64,000 bases of DNA from Toxorhynchites rutilus septentrionalis (GCF_029784135.1 NC_073745.1:165415328-165479327), one strand, 5' to 3'; positions 45,888 through 56,451 are shown, counted from the first letter of the stretch. A program made the numbers and translations. Notes: a model not told the origin generated them from the sequence alone.

Positions 45888-46185
45888 AAAAATGTCCAAC
45901 CAAATATGTTGCATTACATGTCCGTCCAATTAGCTAAATGTTGAAATAAATGTAAATTACTGTACTTTCAATCTGGAAGCAATTTAAGAATTGGTGAAAA
46001 TTGAATAATTGCGAAAGTCCACAACCATCAATAAGCTCAGAACAACTGACAAGTTCACATACTCATCATATCCTGGCAAACAAATTATGAAAAAATCAAT
46101 TTCTGTTTTATTATTATTTTGGATATTATTTTAGAATGCATGTTATACAACTGTATTTCGTAAACTCTTTTTTGAAAGGTTTAAT

Positions 46186-46201
46186 GGCCCTGATAAGCGC
46201 C
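46186..46201 (-). terminator. Histone-type 3' stem-loop (H2A side)
   Basis: Minus strand GGCGCT-TATC-AGGGCC, then AAAAAAGAGTTTACG downstream. It belongs to the third unit of Hel-2. The H2A remnant lies across Hel-7 at 50085-50194. Confidence 0.7.
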
Positions 46202-46569
46202 GTGTTTTATGGAATGGTTCCAATTTAGAAATCTCAATACTCGTGGTTTTGAAAAAAAACCATTTCGAACGTCCTCGATGCCGCCTTGTTCTAGATTTGC
46301 CACCAAAGCAGTTTGAATAAAGAACAAACTTTTGACGTAGGACTACGTCTTTCATTTCTATACCGGGGTGTAAAACCAAAGTTTCGAAAACGAAAGCGTT
46401 ACGCCGGAGACCGAGATTTTGAGCGTTAATAGCTCCTAAACAACTGAACGAAATGGTATGATAAACACTTCATTCGAAAGATAAAATGTCTACGCGTTCT
46501 ATACTTGTTACTTTTTGATCCAAAAACTTGTTTCAATAGTCTTAAAATTGCTTTCAAAACAGGCTATTG

Positions 46570-46630
46570 AAATCACCAATCGGTATATAAGCGAGCGCCG
46601 CTCGGAAATCCACTCAGTTCTAATTGAACA
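46570..46630 (+). promoter_or_regulatory. TATA promoter-like segment in Hel-7
   Basis: Same as in Hel-6: CACCAATCGG, TATATAAG (46584-46591), then ATCCACTCAGTTCT. Confidence 0.45.
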
Positions 46631-46698
46631 GCGATTGGAGCATGTTGTCGCTGTTGTGGTGGAGCTCTTCGTTTATCATGAAAGCGCGGATGAACGGT

Positions 46699-47332
46699 GT
46701 CAATTTTTCGTAAATTTGGAAAAATGTCGTCGAACGAAAAAGAGCGTCGTGAATTAATCCTGTGCAATCATTTCGAGAATCCGGAGTTGTCACATCGGGA
46801 CATCGGTAAGATGCTGGGAATCGTCCAATCCACGGTCAGCAGAGTACTAAAACGATACTTCGAGAACCTAACCATCGACCGGAAGGTGAAGAACGGCAAA
46901 AATGGATGCTCCGTCAGTGAAAAAGATCACAAGCTCGTAGTTAAGCAGTTTAGACGTGATCCGAGAAGTTCGGTCCGGGATGTCGCCAATAAGCTGAATT
47001 TGTCAAGTTCATTCGTCCAGCGGACCAAGCAGCGGGAGGGCCTGCGTACATACAAGGTTCAGAAGGCTCCTAACCGCGACGAAAGGCAAAACATGGTGGG
47101 GAAGACGCGAGCCCGGAGCTGTATACCGAAATGCTGACGAAGTCGCATTGCCTGGTAATGGACGACGAAACCTACGTCAAAGCGGACTTTCGTCAGCTGC
47201 CGGGTCTGTTGTTCTTCTCCGCAGAGGACAAATTCAGCGTTCCGGAGGAGATTCGCAAGCAGAAACTATCCAAGTTTGCCAAAAAGTACATGGTGTGGCA
47301 AGCGATCTGCTCTTGCGGAAAGCAGAGCGCCG
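46699..47332 (+). pseudogene. ITmD37E transposase fragment without TIRs
   Basis: Begins in the transposon leader (ATTTTTCGTAAATTTGG) and covers the transposase from MSSNEKERRELILC to CSCGKQSA, about 60% of the protein, with a frame shift near 47120. Neither TIR is present. CGGTGTCA borders both sides, and Hel-6 has the uninterrupted CGGTGTCACC at about 32,599. The missing second and third catalytic residues make it dead. Confidence 0.85.
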
Positions 47333-47418
47333 GTGTCACCAAGAGCCTGTTTGTGCACCCTAGGCCAGAAGGGAATCCATCAGGAGGAGAGTGATGCCAC
47401 AAACGGTTCCCCGGGAAG

Positions 47419-48397
47419 ACATCGCTACACACACATACACGCGCGAAATTCTTTCCGTTTGGATGCCATACAGCATTGAGAAAGTTCCGTAAAGATCTAA
47501 TCATTGCTGGAAAATAATCTGCCAGTTCCTCTGGGAATTTAAAAATACATTCATGTGAAAGAGTTTATTTTAATGTTTTCTATCCATGTAACACTGTGAC
47601 CAAATATGTTTCAATCAAGTGCTATTAACAGGTGGTTATAGAGTTAGTATTTACCACTGGTGGGCTTCCAGTATCGAGGAACATGTGGAAATATCTAATC
47701 GTTACTGAAAATAATCTGCCAGTTCCTCTGGGAATTTAAAAATACATTCATGTGAAAGAGTTTATTTGAATGTTTTCTATCCATGTAACACTGTGACCAA
47801 ATACATTGGGTTTTGTGATTTTTCAATCAATCGCAATTAACAGGATAGCTTCTGAAGATTATTCTTCCCCATCAGTAGGATATTTCCGTATCCAATATTG
47901 TATGCGCCCGCAATCGATTATTGCTCAGTCGCCGAAAGTTCCGAGCTCAGAGAGTTCATTCCCCTCTAGTTTGCCTTCCAAATTGCCATCGTAAACCACA
48001 CCTTCTCTCGATTCAGTCACACACAGAAAGCATACTTAAGCGATATTCTGGTGGTGAAACGCATTCATTTTTCGTGAGGACATCGACAAGACAACATCGT
48101 TACTGAACGAGTTGAACGAGCTGGACGAGCTGGATGGTGAGGGATCAAGGGATTCATTATCATTAAGAGAAGAGAAAACGACCGAGAGAATACCAGCATC
48201 GAAAATTGGTTCCGCTTCAGACATCGGAGCAACCGTCACACACACACATACACTCGCGCAACTCTTTACGTTTGCTGGTTATCGAGAAGAATCCGGAAAG
48301 AAGTGATCGTTGCTGAAAAATACTCTGTCCGTTCCCTTTGGAATTGCAAATTACATTCAAGCGAAAGAGTTTATTTTAACGTTTTATATCCATATAA
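47419..48397. repeat. Satellite units in Hel-7, left of transposon
   Basis: Partial unit, a 198-bp-type monomer from 47624 and a diverged long unit from about 47836. Monomers are more diverged from each other than in Hel-6 and have small deletions (GGAATTTAAAAATAC). The long unit ends at the TA target of the ITmD37E copy. Confidence 0.8.
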
Positions 48398-48399
48398 TA

Positions 48400-49697
48400 A
48401 AGGGTGTGTCACATCAAATTGCATCACGGAAAAAACGCTGTAGAAATTTAATTTTTAGGAATTATATCTTCAGCTTTCGCTTATAATCAGATAAGACTGT
48501 ATAGATCACGTTGGCCATACTTCACTGTCAATTTTTCGTAAATTTGGAAAAATGTCGTCGAACGAAAAAGAGCGTCGTGAATTAATCCTGTGCACTCATT
48601 TCGAGAATCCGGAGTTGTCACATCGGGACATCGGTAAGATGCTGGGAATCGTCCAATCCACGGTCAGCAGAGTACTAAAACGATACTTCGAGAACCTAAC
48701 CATCGACCGGAAGGTGAATAACGGCAAAAATGGATGCTCCGTCAGTGAAAAAGATCACAAGCGCGTAGTTAAGCAGTTTAGACGTGATCCGAGAAGTTCG
48801 GTCCGGGATGTCGCCAATAAGCTGAATTTGTCAAGTTCATTCGTCCAGCGGACCAAGCAGCGGGAGGGCCTGCGTACATACAAGGTTCAGAAGGCTCCTA
48901 ACCGCGACGAAAGGCAAAACATGGTGGGGAAGACGCGAGCCCGGAAGCTGTACACCGAAATGCTGACGAAGCCGCATTGCCTGGTAATGGGCGACGAAAC
49001 CTACGTCAAAGCGGACTTTCGTCAGCTGCCGGGCCTGTTGTTCTTCTCCGCAGAGGACAAATTCAGCGTTCGAGAGGAGATTCGCAAGCAGAAACTATCC
49101 AAGTTTGCCAAAAAGTACATGGTGTGGCAAGCGATCTGCTCTTGCGGAAAGCGGAGCGCCCCCTTCGGGATGACCGGCACGGTAAACGGGCAGGTTTACC
49201 TTAAGGAGTGCCTACAGAAGCGCTTACTACCACTATTGAAGCAGCACGAGGGCCCGACCATCTTCTGGCCGGATCTCACTTCGTGCCACTATTCAAAGGA
49301 CGTGTTGGAGTGGTACGAAGCCAACGGGGTCACCTTCGTGCCAAAGGAAATGAACCCGCCCAACGCGCCGGAGCTTCGCCCAATAGAGAAATATTGGGCG
49401 ATTATGAAGCAGGCCCTCCGGAAGAACCCAAAAGTTGTCAAATCGGAGGCGGACTTCAAGAGAAAATGGATTTCTGTTAAAAAAAAACTACAACCTGACG
49501 TTGTACAGAACCTTATGGACGAGGTAGAGAGGAAGGTGCGAGCATACGGGCTTGGGCTCGAAGTATGAATAAAAAGAAAATGCCAAAAGTTGTTTAATAG
49601 TTTTTATTTTACTGTCTAAAATTTTCAAAAGGATCGGTCTACTGGGCGAATTTCTACAGCGTTTTTTCCGTGATGCAATTTGATTTGACACACCCTT
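48400..49697 (+). mobile_element. ITmD37E transposon, complete copy 1
   Basis: 1298 bp. TIRs AAGGGTGTGTCACATCAAAT and complement, TA duplications at 48398-48399 and 49698-49699. One intact transposase. Same length as copy 2 at 54874-56171. Confidence 0.95.
48552..49568 (+). CDS. DD37E transposase (ITmD37E), copy 1
   Basis: 338 aa, complete. N-terminal helix-turn-helix (HRDIGKMLGIVQSTVSRVL) and a second one (VRDVANKLNLSSSFVQR) bind the TIRs. The catalytic domain has LVMGDETYVKADF (D1), TIFWPDLTSCHYS (D2) and LRPIEKYWA (E), with 37 residues between D2 and E, hence DD37E. Catalyses cut-and-paste transposition into TA. Note GDE for the DDE context of copy 2 next to the first Asp, a conservative neighbour change. 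The frame is open, so it may be active. The start is the first ATG after the leader. Confidence 0.95.
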   Translation: MSSNEKERRELILCTHFENPELSHRDIGKMLGIVQSTVSRVLKRYFENLTIDRKVNNGKNGCSVSEKDHKRVVKQFRRDPRSSVRDVANKLNLSSSFVQRTKQREGLRTYKVQKAPNRDERQNMVGKTRARKLYTEMLTKPHCLVMGDETYVKADFRQLPGLLFFSAEDKFSVREEIRKQKLSKFAKKYMVWQAICSCGKRSAPFGMTGTVNGQVYLKECLQKRLLPLLKQHEGPTIFWPDLTSCHYSKDVLEWYEANGVTFVPKEMNPPNAPELRPIEKYWAIMKQALRKNPKVVKSEADFKRKWISVKKKLQPDVVQNLMDEVERKVRAYGLGLEV

Positions 49698-49900
49698 TAC
49701 TGCGACCAAATATAATTGATTTTGTGGTTTTTCAATCAAGTGCAATTAACAGGTGGTTATCGAGTTAGCATTAACCACTGGTGGTGGACTTCGAGAAGAA
49801 TCCGGAAAGATATCGCTGCTGCAAAATAATCTGACAGTTCCTCTTGGCATTGAAAATAACATGCAAGCGAAAGAGCTCTCGTTTTCGAAGAGCCTCAAAT
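49698..49900. repeat. Satellite remnant right of transposon
   Basis: Continues the long unit (CTGCGACCAAATATAATT...) with one diverged monomer, AACAGGTGGTTATCGAG at 49748. It keeps the AGCGAAAGAG part, then enters the Hel-7 3' region. Confidence 0.65.
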
Positions 49901-50084
49901 ATTCATTTAGTCATTCATTCAGAATGGATTCAGATTCAACTTCAAACAAATGATCACTGAATCAACGATAGTCCTACGTCACCATTGCAGTTATACCATA
50001 GATATAACCCACTTCCTGTTTTTTCTTCTGCTACCTGCTGCCGTTTTGCGATTGCGTTTGCCACTCGCCACTCGCTGCAACTGC

Positions 50085-50194
50085 CTGTTGTTGTCTTGGT
50101 GTCCACGGAACCGATTGTGGTCTGTTCTGAATGCGGGTTTTCTTATCGTCGCGATCCTCCTTTGCTCCTTTGCTCCTTTGCCATGTCCAGATAT
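50085..50194 (-). pseudogene. Histone H2A remnant
   Basis: Minus strand ISGHGKGAKEQRRIATIRK: the H2A start (ATG now ATA) joined directly to the region after alpha2 (ATIRK), about 55 codons deleted. It lies near the 5' end of Hel-2, as the second H2A copy does in Hel-1. Confidence 0.7.
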
Positions 50195-50584
50195 GGCTGC
50201 TTGTGTTGGTTTGTTGATGTGATGTGATGCGAAACGATGTGGTGTATGGTTTGGATGAGAATGATCGTTACGGCAGCGGAGCGGTGATTTTTGCTTCATA
50301 TTTCACAATTATTCATATTTCACAACAATGCTTCATATTTCACAATTATTCAATGCTTCATATTTCACAATTATTCAATTGTTTATCTCAAGAAAAATGA
50401 AATGTTATTCGTTATGATAGATGCCTAGATATATTTCCTATCAATTGATGCAAACACCTTTGCGATCTATTGAGAAATGCCCGAGTTATAAGCGTTCCAA
50501 ATCTTGCATTTTTTCCTACTTGGTCAATGCCTAGATTTTCATTTCACCCCCTATATCTTCCGGTTAGACGTAGTCCTACGTCAA

Positions 50585-51224
50585 AAGGACGTTCCACTGA
50601 ACTATCCGTCATTGTTATTCGGCGACGATTCAGGATACAGGAACCAGAAAAATCCGATCAACTCTTGGTGGCTACAGCGGGGTTCCTGTTAATACCGCGG
50701 AGAAAGAACACAGAAAGAAGAGAAAGAATACTCGAAAAGTACTGCAAGTATAAAAACATAAAATTTTGTGACGTCACAATTAGGACAGAGGAAAAAGGTA
50801 GGAAAATAGGATAGGGTCAGAAGAAAATTAAAGAGTAGATTTAAAAGGAAGGAATAAAAGAAGAAAATTGTAAGAAAATTACATTTATCTCCTCTATTGC
50901 GGTTTTGGAAATTCCCGTTTTTTTCGGACTCAAAAGGAGTCGCCAGCCCTCGTCCTCGATTAGTCGCCGGAGTTGGCTAGCATTGCTCAACCTTTGAGAG
51001 ATAGTTGATTGTGGGAGTAGTTGGTGGCTTCAAAGGAATGCGTAGGTCTTGTGGAGAAGGATAAAACCGACACTGCTCCTTTTTGCTGGAGGAACAGCTG
51101 TTTGCAAGTGACCGGAAGCAGGTTAAACGACCCTGAGGAAAGGAAATCCCTAATTAGAGAGTTTCACAACTTACAATTCTCACAGAGAAGGTATACATGC
51201 GGTGTCCAGAGAGGGTAGAGCAGC
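50585..51224 (+). other. Continuation of R1 LTR and leader (tentative)
   Basis: Right flank of Hel-2. TGGTGGCTACAGCGGGG at about 50666 resembles a primer-binding/leader motif of LTR retrotransposons following an LTR end near 50663. A purine-rich non-coding leader follows to about 50,900. No ORF with motifs. Assignment is by continuity with 17784 only. Confidence 0.35.
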
Positions 51225-52290
51225 GATCTGACGAAGTTTGCTTGCTGCATCGATCACTTTACGGCCTGAAGTAATCACCCACGTGTTTTGTACAGCCGTT
51301 TCAACGAGTTCCTGATTACCTTTGGATTTACGCGATCAAAGCATGATTATTGCTTGTATGTTCGAGCTCGTGGAGACAGTAAGATATACCTCGTGATATA
51401 TGTAGATGACCTTCTGATTGCTGCTGGGAATGAAGACGATATAGAACGTGTGAAGAACAAGCTGATGCGAGAATTTGAGATGACAGATATTATGCAGCTA
51501 CACCACTATCTTGGAATCAAGATCAACAGGGATCTGGATCGTGGAACTACGAGGCTGTCTCAGACAGGACAGATCGATAAAATACTTTCGCGTTTCGGCA
51601 TGGAGAACTGCAATCCTGTTGATACGCCTGTCGAATCAAGACTGCAGTTGAAGCGGGAAGATACAAAATGTACACACCCTTACCGTGAGCTCATCGGTAG
51701 CTTAATGTATATCATGATGGGTTCACGACCAGACATATGTTTCATCGTTGGATACTGGCAAGGCTCCAGGACGCTGCTGGAGATGAGCATTGGAAACATG
51801 CAAAACGAGTCCTACGATATCTACAAGCAACGAAGCATTAGTTTACCGAAGGAAGCGACAGTATCTGCCTACGTTGATACAGACTTTGCAAGTGATGAAT
51901 CAGACCGCAAGTGTGTTTCCGGATTTTTGCTGAAGGTTCACGGGAACATTGTTGCCTGGTCATCAAAGAAATAGCCTACAGAAGCGATGTCTTCTACTGA
52001 AGCAGAGTACGTTGCCATGAGTTCCTGCGTAAGTGAGATGATCTGGTTGACTGGTTTGATTACCGACCTCCAACAAGATGGACTACTGTTTCCGGTACCG
52101 ATTTATGAAGACAACCAAGGAGCGATTGCAATGGCGGAACGAGAGGAAACAAGGCGAGTCAAACATTGACGTTAAATATAATTTTATCCGGAATGCAGTT
52201 GCAGATAATATACATCCCAACCCAGAAGCAACTAGCAGACATTCTCACGAAGTCGCTACCCACTCTAACTTTCAATGCTTTAAGAAGTAA
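51225..52290 (+). pseudogene. Second Ty1/copia pol fragment (RT-RNase H)
   Basis: Starts within RT at CLLHRSLYGLK, a stop and frame shift, then FTRSKHDYCLYVRARGDSK, VIYVDDLLIAAGNE (catalytic YVDD), LHHYLGIKI and RELIGSLMYI. RNase H has AYVDTDFASDESDRKCVSGF, a stop at 51,972, STEAEYVAMSSCVSEMIWL, YEDNQGAI and IDVKYNFIRNAV. 5' truncated. Distinct from the 12-16 kb copia in sequence. Confidence 0.88.
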
Positions 52291-52322
52291 GCTAGGATTA
52301 GAAGGAAACAACTGAGAGGGGG

Positions 52323-52503
52323 TGTTGAAAACCATGGTAGGCTATGATTTCCAGTTAGTTTCCCATGTTTGTTTCATATAAGATTCATAGCAACAACGGT
52401 TACTATGCATGATGTAAATAACAACTGCATAACAACCACTAGGGTATAAAAATAAACCGTTGTCAATAGGTTAAGCCATAAGTGTATAACGATGTTATCA
52501 ACA
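52323..52503 (+). repeat. copia 3' LTR
   Basis: Preceded by GAGAGGGGG (polypurine tract). TGTTGAAAACC at the 5' end and GTTATCAACA at the 3' end form a 6-bp inverted terminal pair. 181 bp. Confidence 0.75.
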
Positions 52504-52539
52504 AAATATATATTTTGGATAAAAAGAAGATTTGGAACC

Positions 52540-52889
52540 GATTCTTGGAAGTCCCATTTCATGATGATTTGTAACACATCCAGTGCAATCTGATTAATGA
52601 CATCATTAGAATTAATTTCAGCGGCCTTCAAATTTCTACGGAGTCTTGGTATTCTAGCAAAAGCTACTTTTTCGGAACTTCGTAGTTGCCAGTTATAATC
52701 GATTTTTTCTGTTCGTCTGTCAGGTACTCATAACATGTGTCGAGCTTGAATTGCTTTAAAATTTTCTGCTTCTCCTTTGGACAATTTTGAACGTTCTTAT
52801 AATTCCCGACGAAAATGGCCCATGCACTCCAACATTTCCTTTTCCATCGTTGGACCGGATCCGGAAGGCCTTTCGCCTAGTTTGCTCAT
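52540..52889 (-). pseudogene. Decayed unidentified coding sequence
   Basis: Minus strand from ATG at 52889: MSKLGERPSGSGPTMEKEML, ECMGHFRRELXERSKL, then KGEAENFKAIQARHML and, in another frame, PRLRRNLKAAEINSNDVINQ. Two or three frame breaks. Probably an old gene or transposon protein; I do not recognise it. Confidence 0.35.
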
Positions 52890-53107
52890 CTTATGAGGAA
52901 TTCTCCTTTTAGTTGCAAATTTTTAACCGTTGGGTTTTAATAAAACCTAGACTAGATTGTTCGTTTCAACAGCGAAAAAAAATAAAATTAAATAATTAAA
53001 TCGAGTTTGCGACAATCTATTAACAACACACATTCTTTTTCTTCTTAAATGGCACTAACGTTCCTAGAGGAACTTCGCCGTCTTAACGCCGCATTACTTG
53101 CGTCATT

Positions 53108-53270
53108 TTTTTCTATATCAAATAAAACGTCTTGAATGCATTCTGAATGGCAAGCTCTAGAATACGCGTGACCCCAGTGCAAGTCGTTTGCTTGTCGTTT
53201 GTCCAGAACGGGAATCGAACCCCAACCCCCCGCATATTAGGTGTGACGCTAACCACTCGACCACGGAAGC
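53108..53270 (-). mobile_element. tRNA-derived SINE
   Basis: Minus strand starts GCTTCCGTGGTCGAGTGG. A box TGGTCGAGTGG (53253-53263) and consensus B box GGTTCGATTCC (53211-53221) form a pol III promoter with tRNA-like spacing. A 90-bp non-tRNA body follows and ends in an A-run (T8 on the plus strand). The layout resembles the tRNA-related SINEs of Aedes such as Feilai. It is not a functional tRNA gene: the acceptor arm does not close. Confidence 0.75.
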
Positions 53271-53611
53271 ACAACACACATGTGTGGCTCAGAAACATTT
53301 CTCAGCGATCAGTTGAAACTGCGATAAACGAGTAAACAGATTAACCAGTTCTAGAAAAGTCACACTGTAGCTTCATAGCAAAATCATGTTGTCCTCATAA
53401 GCCCAAACAGTTGTGTACAAATCCTATGGATACGGCTTTTTTATTGCTTTGACGTTTCAACATAAAAACTATGTTTTATTAATACAGAAATCACTAAACT
53501 ATTCATCTATAAGGTGTATATGGCTAAATAATGCTAAAGCCATGACCACAACAAAAGATCATGGGCCTACAACTCACTAACAAATTCCGGAAAGGCCTAT
53601 TGATTAACTAT
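53271..53611. other. No recognisable feature
   Basis: AT-rich, no convincing ORF or repeat ends. Confidence 0.4.
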
Positions 53612-53677
53612 GGAACTCGCAGTCGCGAATAATCCGCACGGCGGATCACCCGCTCGCGGATAGTCGGGGTTCTACTG
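53612..53677 (-). mobile_element. pogo/Tigger-like terminal fragment
   Basis: Minus strand reads CAGTAGAACCCCGACTATCC then GCGAGCGGGTGATCCGCC, resembling pogo/Tigger TIRs (CAGT...GATTATCCGCG). No partner end was found, so this is a lone end. Confidence 0.4.
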
Positions 53678-53839
53678 TCATAGTCTTATTTATGGAATAA
53701 AAACATTGCTTGCAGATAATATATCTTGCATATATTTTCGCAAACATAAATAATCTGGCATCTCTGAAACTGAAAGGAACAGTCTGTATTTGTGAAGCGA
53801 GTATTATGATGTGTTTTTGAGAAGGAAAAACGAGTTTCA

Positions 53840-53950
53840 AAGTGTAAATTATGAATAAAAAGTAACTTTTCCAAATCAAATTAGTATTCTATGTGAATGC
53901 AAATCACTTTTTCTCTGCAAGTGGTGAGAAAATCCCATACAAAAATTGTG
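53840..53950. repeat. Dispersed repeat, second copy of 3440-3545
   Basis: Shares TCAAATTAGTATTCTATGTG and CTGCAAGTGGTGAGAAAA with the copy near 3.5 kb. Confidence 0.5.
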
Positions 53951-53980
53951 TCCGAAATTGACGTTATATAATAATAATAA

Positions 53981-54215
53981 AGTGCGATTCACATACAACA
54001 TCCACGTCACGTTCACGTTCCGTCACGTCACGTTGCGTCAATTATTCTTCCTTGCAATTCCTATTGAAGCATTCACATACATCAGCAACGGCAAGTCGAA
54101 GTTGCCGTTGCCGGTGTATGTGAATGTTTGCATAAGAACTGCTTGAAAGAATAATTGTCGCAACGTGACGTGACGGAACGTGAACGTGACGTGGATGTTG
54201 TATGTGAATCGCGCT
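53981..54215. mobile_element. Foldback MITE (235-bp near-perfect palindrome)
   Basis: Arms of about 110 bp (AGTGCGATTCACATACAACA... and its complement) around a loop near 54,095. TAA on both sides suggests a PIF/Harbinger-like target. A transcript would form a long hairpin. Non-coding. Confidence 0.8.
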
Positions 54216-54520
54216 TAAATTTTAGTAGGTGTGTGGTACGGACTGAAGTATTCGAGGCAGGGTGGCATGCGCTGACTATAGACGGCAACCTTACGTGTTG
54301 GCCGAGAACGTCAATGCCCACTCCTCGATGGCGACCCGCGTTATTTCTTCTTTCGAGCCTTCAACCGTCAACCGGCAGGTAAGACGTGCAGAACCAAACC
54401 GAATTTAGTGATCCCTTTCCCCAACGATAAATTGAAGCCACACAATGGCGATCCTGCCAGGAGTTGCAGTTTATTTCCTTTTCTTTACTTTGACTGCAAC
54501 GTAATTGGCGAACAAAAAAA
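54216..54520. other. Unassigned sequence before Hel-3
   Basis: A short plus-strand frame reads VVRTEVFEAGWHALTIDGN but then breaks. I cannot identify it. Confidence 0.3.
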
Positions 54521-54695
54521 CGAGTAGGTAATGTCGGTGACATAACCGGAGTGACGTAGGACTATACAAAGGGGACAGCTTTTGCTAAATATATATTTTA
54601 AATATATTGTTTTATTTTCTTCTCCTTCGTGAATACCTACCTATCTAACTGAAAAATGGATTAGTTTACTGTTTACTCTTTATGAACATGTTGGA

Positions 54696-54711
54696 GGTTC
54701 TGAAAAGAACA
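54696..54711 (-). terminator. Histone-type 3' stem-loop
   Basis: Minus strand TGTTCT-TTTC-AGAACC (outermost pair lost), with AAAGAG about 15 nt downstream. Equivalent to 7879 and 17953. Confidence 0.7.
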
Positions 54712-54873
54712 TTTGATGTTGTGTTGTTTCGTTTTTTTACAAACTTTCTCAATTTTTTCTTACTATCTTATAGTTGCTTCTTGATATTTTTCTGAAGGCT
54801 TTGTACTTATTAAATGTTCAACTCCGGTCATCTTTTGGCGTATGCACATATCGTACAATCAAAACGATGGCTA

Positions 54874-56171
54874 AAGGGTGTGTCACATCAAATTGCATCA
54901 CGGAAAAAACGCTGTAGAAATTTTATTTTTAGGAATTATATCTTCAGCTTTCGCTTATAATCAGATAAGAGTGTATAGATCACGATGGCCATGCTTCACT
55001 GTCATTTTTTCGTAAATTTGGAAAAATGTCGTCGAACGAAAAAGAGCGTCGTGAATTAATCCTGTGCACTCATTTCGAGAATCCGGAGTTGTCACATCGG
55101 GACATCGGTAAGATGCTAGGAATCGTCCATTCCACGGTCAGCAGAGTACTAAAACGATACTTCGAGAACCTAACCATCGACCGGAAGGTGAAGAACGGCA
55201 AAAATGGATGCTCCGTCAGTGAAAAAGATCACAAGTGCGTAGTTAAGCAATTTAGACGTGATCCGAGAAGTTCGGTCCGGGATGTCGCCAATAAGCTGAA
55301 TTTGTCAAGTTCATTCGTCCAGCGGACCAAGCAGCGGGAGGGCCTGCGTACATACAAGGTTCAGAAGGCTCCTAACCGTGACGAAAGGCAAAACATGGTG
55401 GGGAAGACGCGAGCCCGGAAGCTGTACACCGCAATGCTGACGAAGCCGCATTGCCTGGTAATGGACGACGAAACCTACGTCAAAGCGGACTTTCGTCAGC
55501 TGCCGAGCCTGTTGTTCTTCTCCGCAGAGGACAAATTCAGCGTTCCGGAGGAGATTCGCAAGCAGAAACTATCCAAGTTTGCCAAAAAGTACATGGTGTG
55601 GCAAGCGATCTGCTCTTGCGGAAAGCGGAGCGCCCCCTTCGTGATGACCGGCACGGTAAACGGGCAGGTTTACCTTAAGGAGTGCCTACAGAAGCGCTTA
55701 CTACCACTATTGAAGCAGCACGAGGGCCCGACCATCTTCTGGCCGGATCTCGCTTCGTGCCACTATTCAAAGGACGTGTTGGAGTGGTACGAAGCCAACG
55801 GGGTCACCTTCGTGCCAAAGGAAATGAACCCGCCCAACGCGCCGGAGCTTCGCCCAATAGAGAAATATTGGGCGATTATGAAGCAGGTCCTCCGGAAGAA
55901 CCCAAAAGTTGTCAAATCGGAGGCGGACTTCAAGAGAAAATGGATTTCTGTTCAAAAAAAACTACAACCTGACGTTGTACAGAACCTTATGGACGGGGTA
56001 AAGAGGAAGGTGCGAGCATACGGGCTTGGGCTCGAAGTATGAATAAAAAGAAAATGCCAAAAGTTGTTTATTAGTTTTTATTTTACTGTCTAAAATTTTC
56101 AAAAGGATCGGTTTACTGGGCGAATTTCTACAGCGTTTTTTCCGTGATGCAATTTGATTTGACACACCCTT
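54874..56171 (+). mobile_element. ITmD37E transposon, complete copy 2
   Basis: 1298 bp, TIRs as in copy 1, TA at 54872-54873 and 56172-56173. Only scattered substitutions separate it from copy 1. Confidence 0.95.
55026..56042 (+). CDS. DD37E transposase (ITmD37E), copy 2
   Basis: 338 aa, complete and collinear with copy 1. Motifs: helix-turn-helix GKMLGIVHSTVSRVLKRY, catalytic LVMDDETYVKADF, FWPDLASCHYS and LRPIEKYWA (37 residues between the last two). By eye fewer than 20 residues differ from copy 1, and there is no stop or shift. The first ATG follows the leader TTTTTCGTAAATTTGG. Being open in two places suggests recent activity of this family. Confidence 0.95.
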   Translation: MSSNEKERRELILCTHFENPELSHRDIGKMLGIVHSTVSRVLKRYFENLTIDRKVKNGKNGCSVSEKDHKCVVKQFRRDPRSSVRDVANKLNLSSSFVQRTKQREGLRTYKVQKAPNRDERQNMVGKTRARKLYTAMLTKPHCLVMDDETYVKADFRQLPSLLFFSAEDKFSVPEEIRKQKLSKFAKKYMVWQAICSCGKRSAPFVMTGTVNGQVYLKECLQKRLLPLLKQHEGPTIFWPDLASCHYSKDVLEWYEANGVTFVPKEMNPPNAPELRPIEKYWAIMKQVLRKNPKVVKSEADFKRKWISVQKKLQPDVVQNLMDGVKRKVRAYGLGLEV

Positions 56172-56451
56172 TATGATAGGGAATGCATAGTGGTGCTCAG
56201 CTCGTTCACTATCATATATTTCACTATTGAACACATTACCGTACCTTAAACTGTGGTTTCGGAAACGAATGAATTGTAAGATTTGTAGTCTCCGCAAACA
56301 ATGTAAATAAAAATGAAAAAGAACTGAGGTTTTGGCGATGAACTCTGCGATCTGTCGAGAAATAGACGAGCTATAAGCGTTCTGAAAAACCAACAGTGAA
56401 TAAAGGGACGGATGACCTTTAAAATAAGAACAGAGCAGCAGGAAATACATA

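Larger units (their letters stand above)
46332..50018 (+). mobile_element. Hel-7: Helentron-like satellite element with transposase fragment
   Basis: Plus-oriented sibling of Hel-6. TT plus palindrome 46334-46349; ATIR 49972-49980; hairpin GTTATA/TATAAC (49990-49995 and 50003-50008); tail CACTTCCTG abutting T6. The uninterrupted target (AAACTTTTTCTTCTGC) is visible at 58,433. Contains the same TATA segment as Hel-6, a fragment of ITmD37E transposase, a few satellite units and a complete ITmD37E copy (48400-49697). Confidence 0.7.

Noticed and set aside
53197..53270. Functional tRNA gene
   Set aside because: A and B boxes are present, but the acceptor arm does not pair and the sequence continues into a SINE body with an A-tail.
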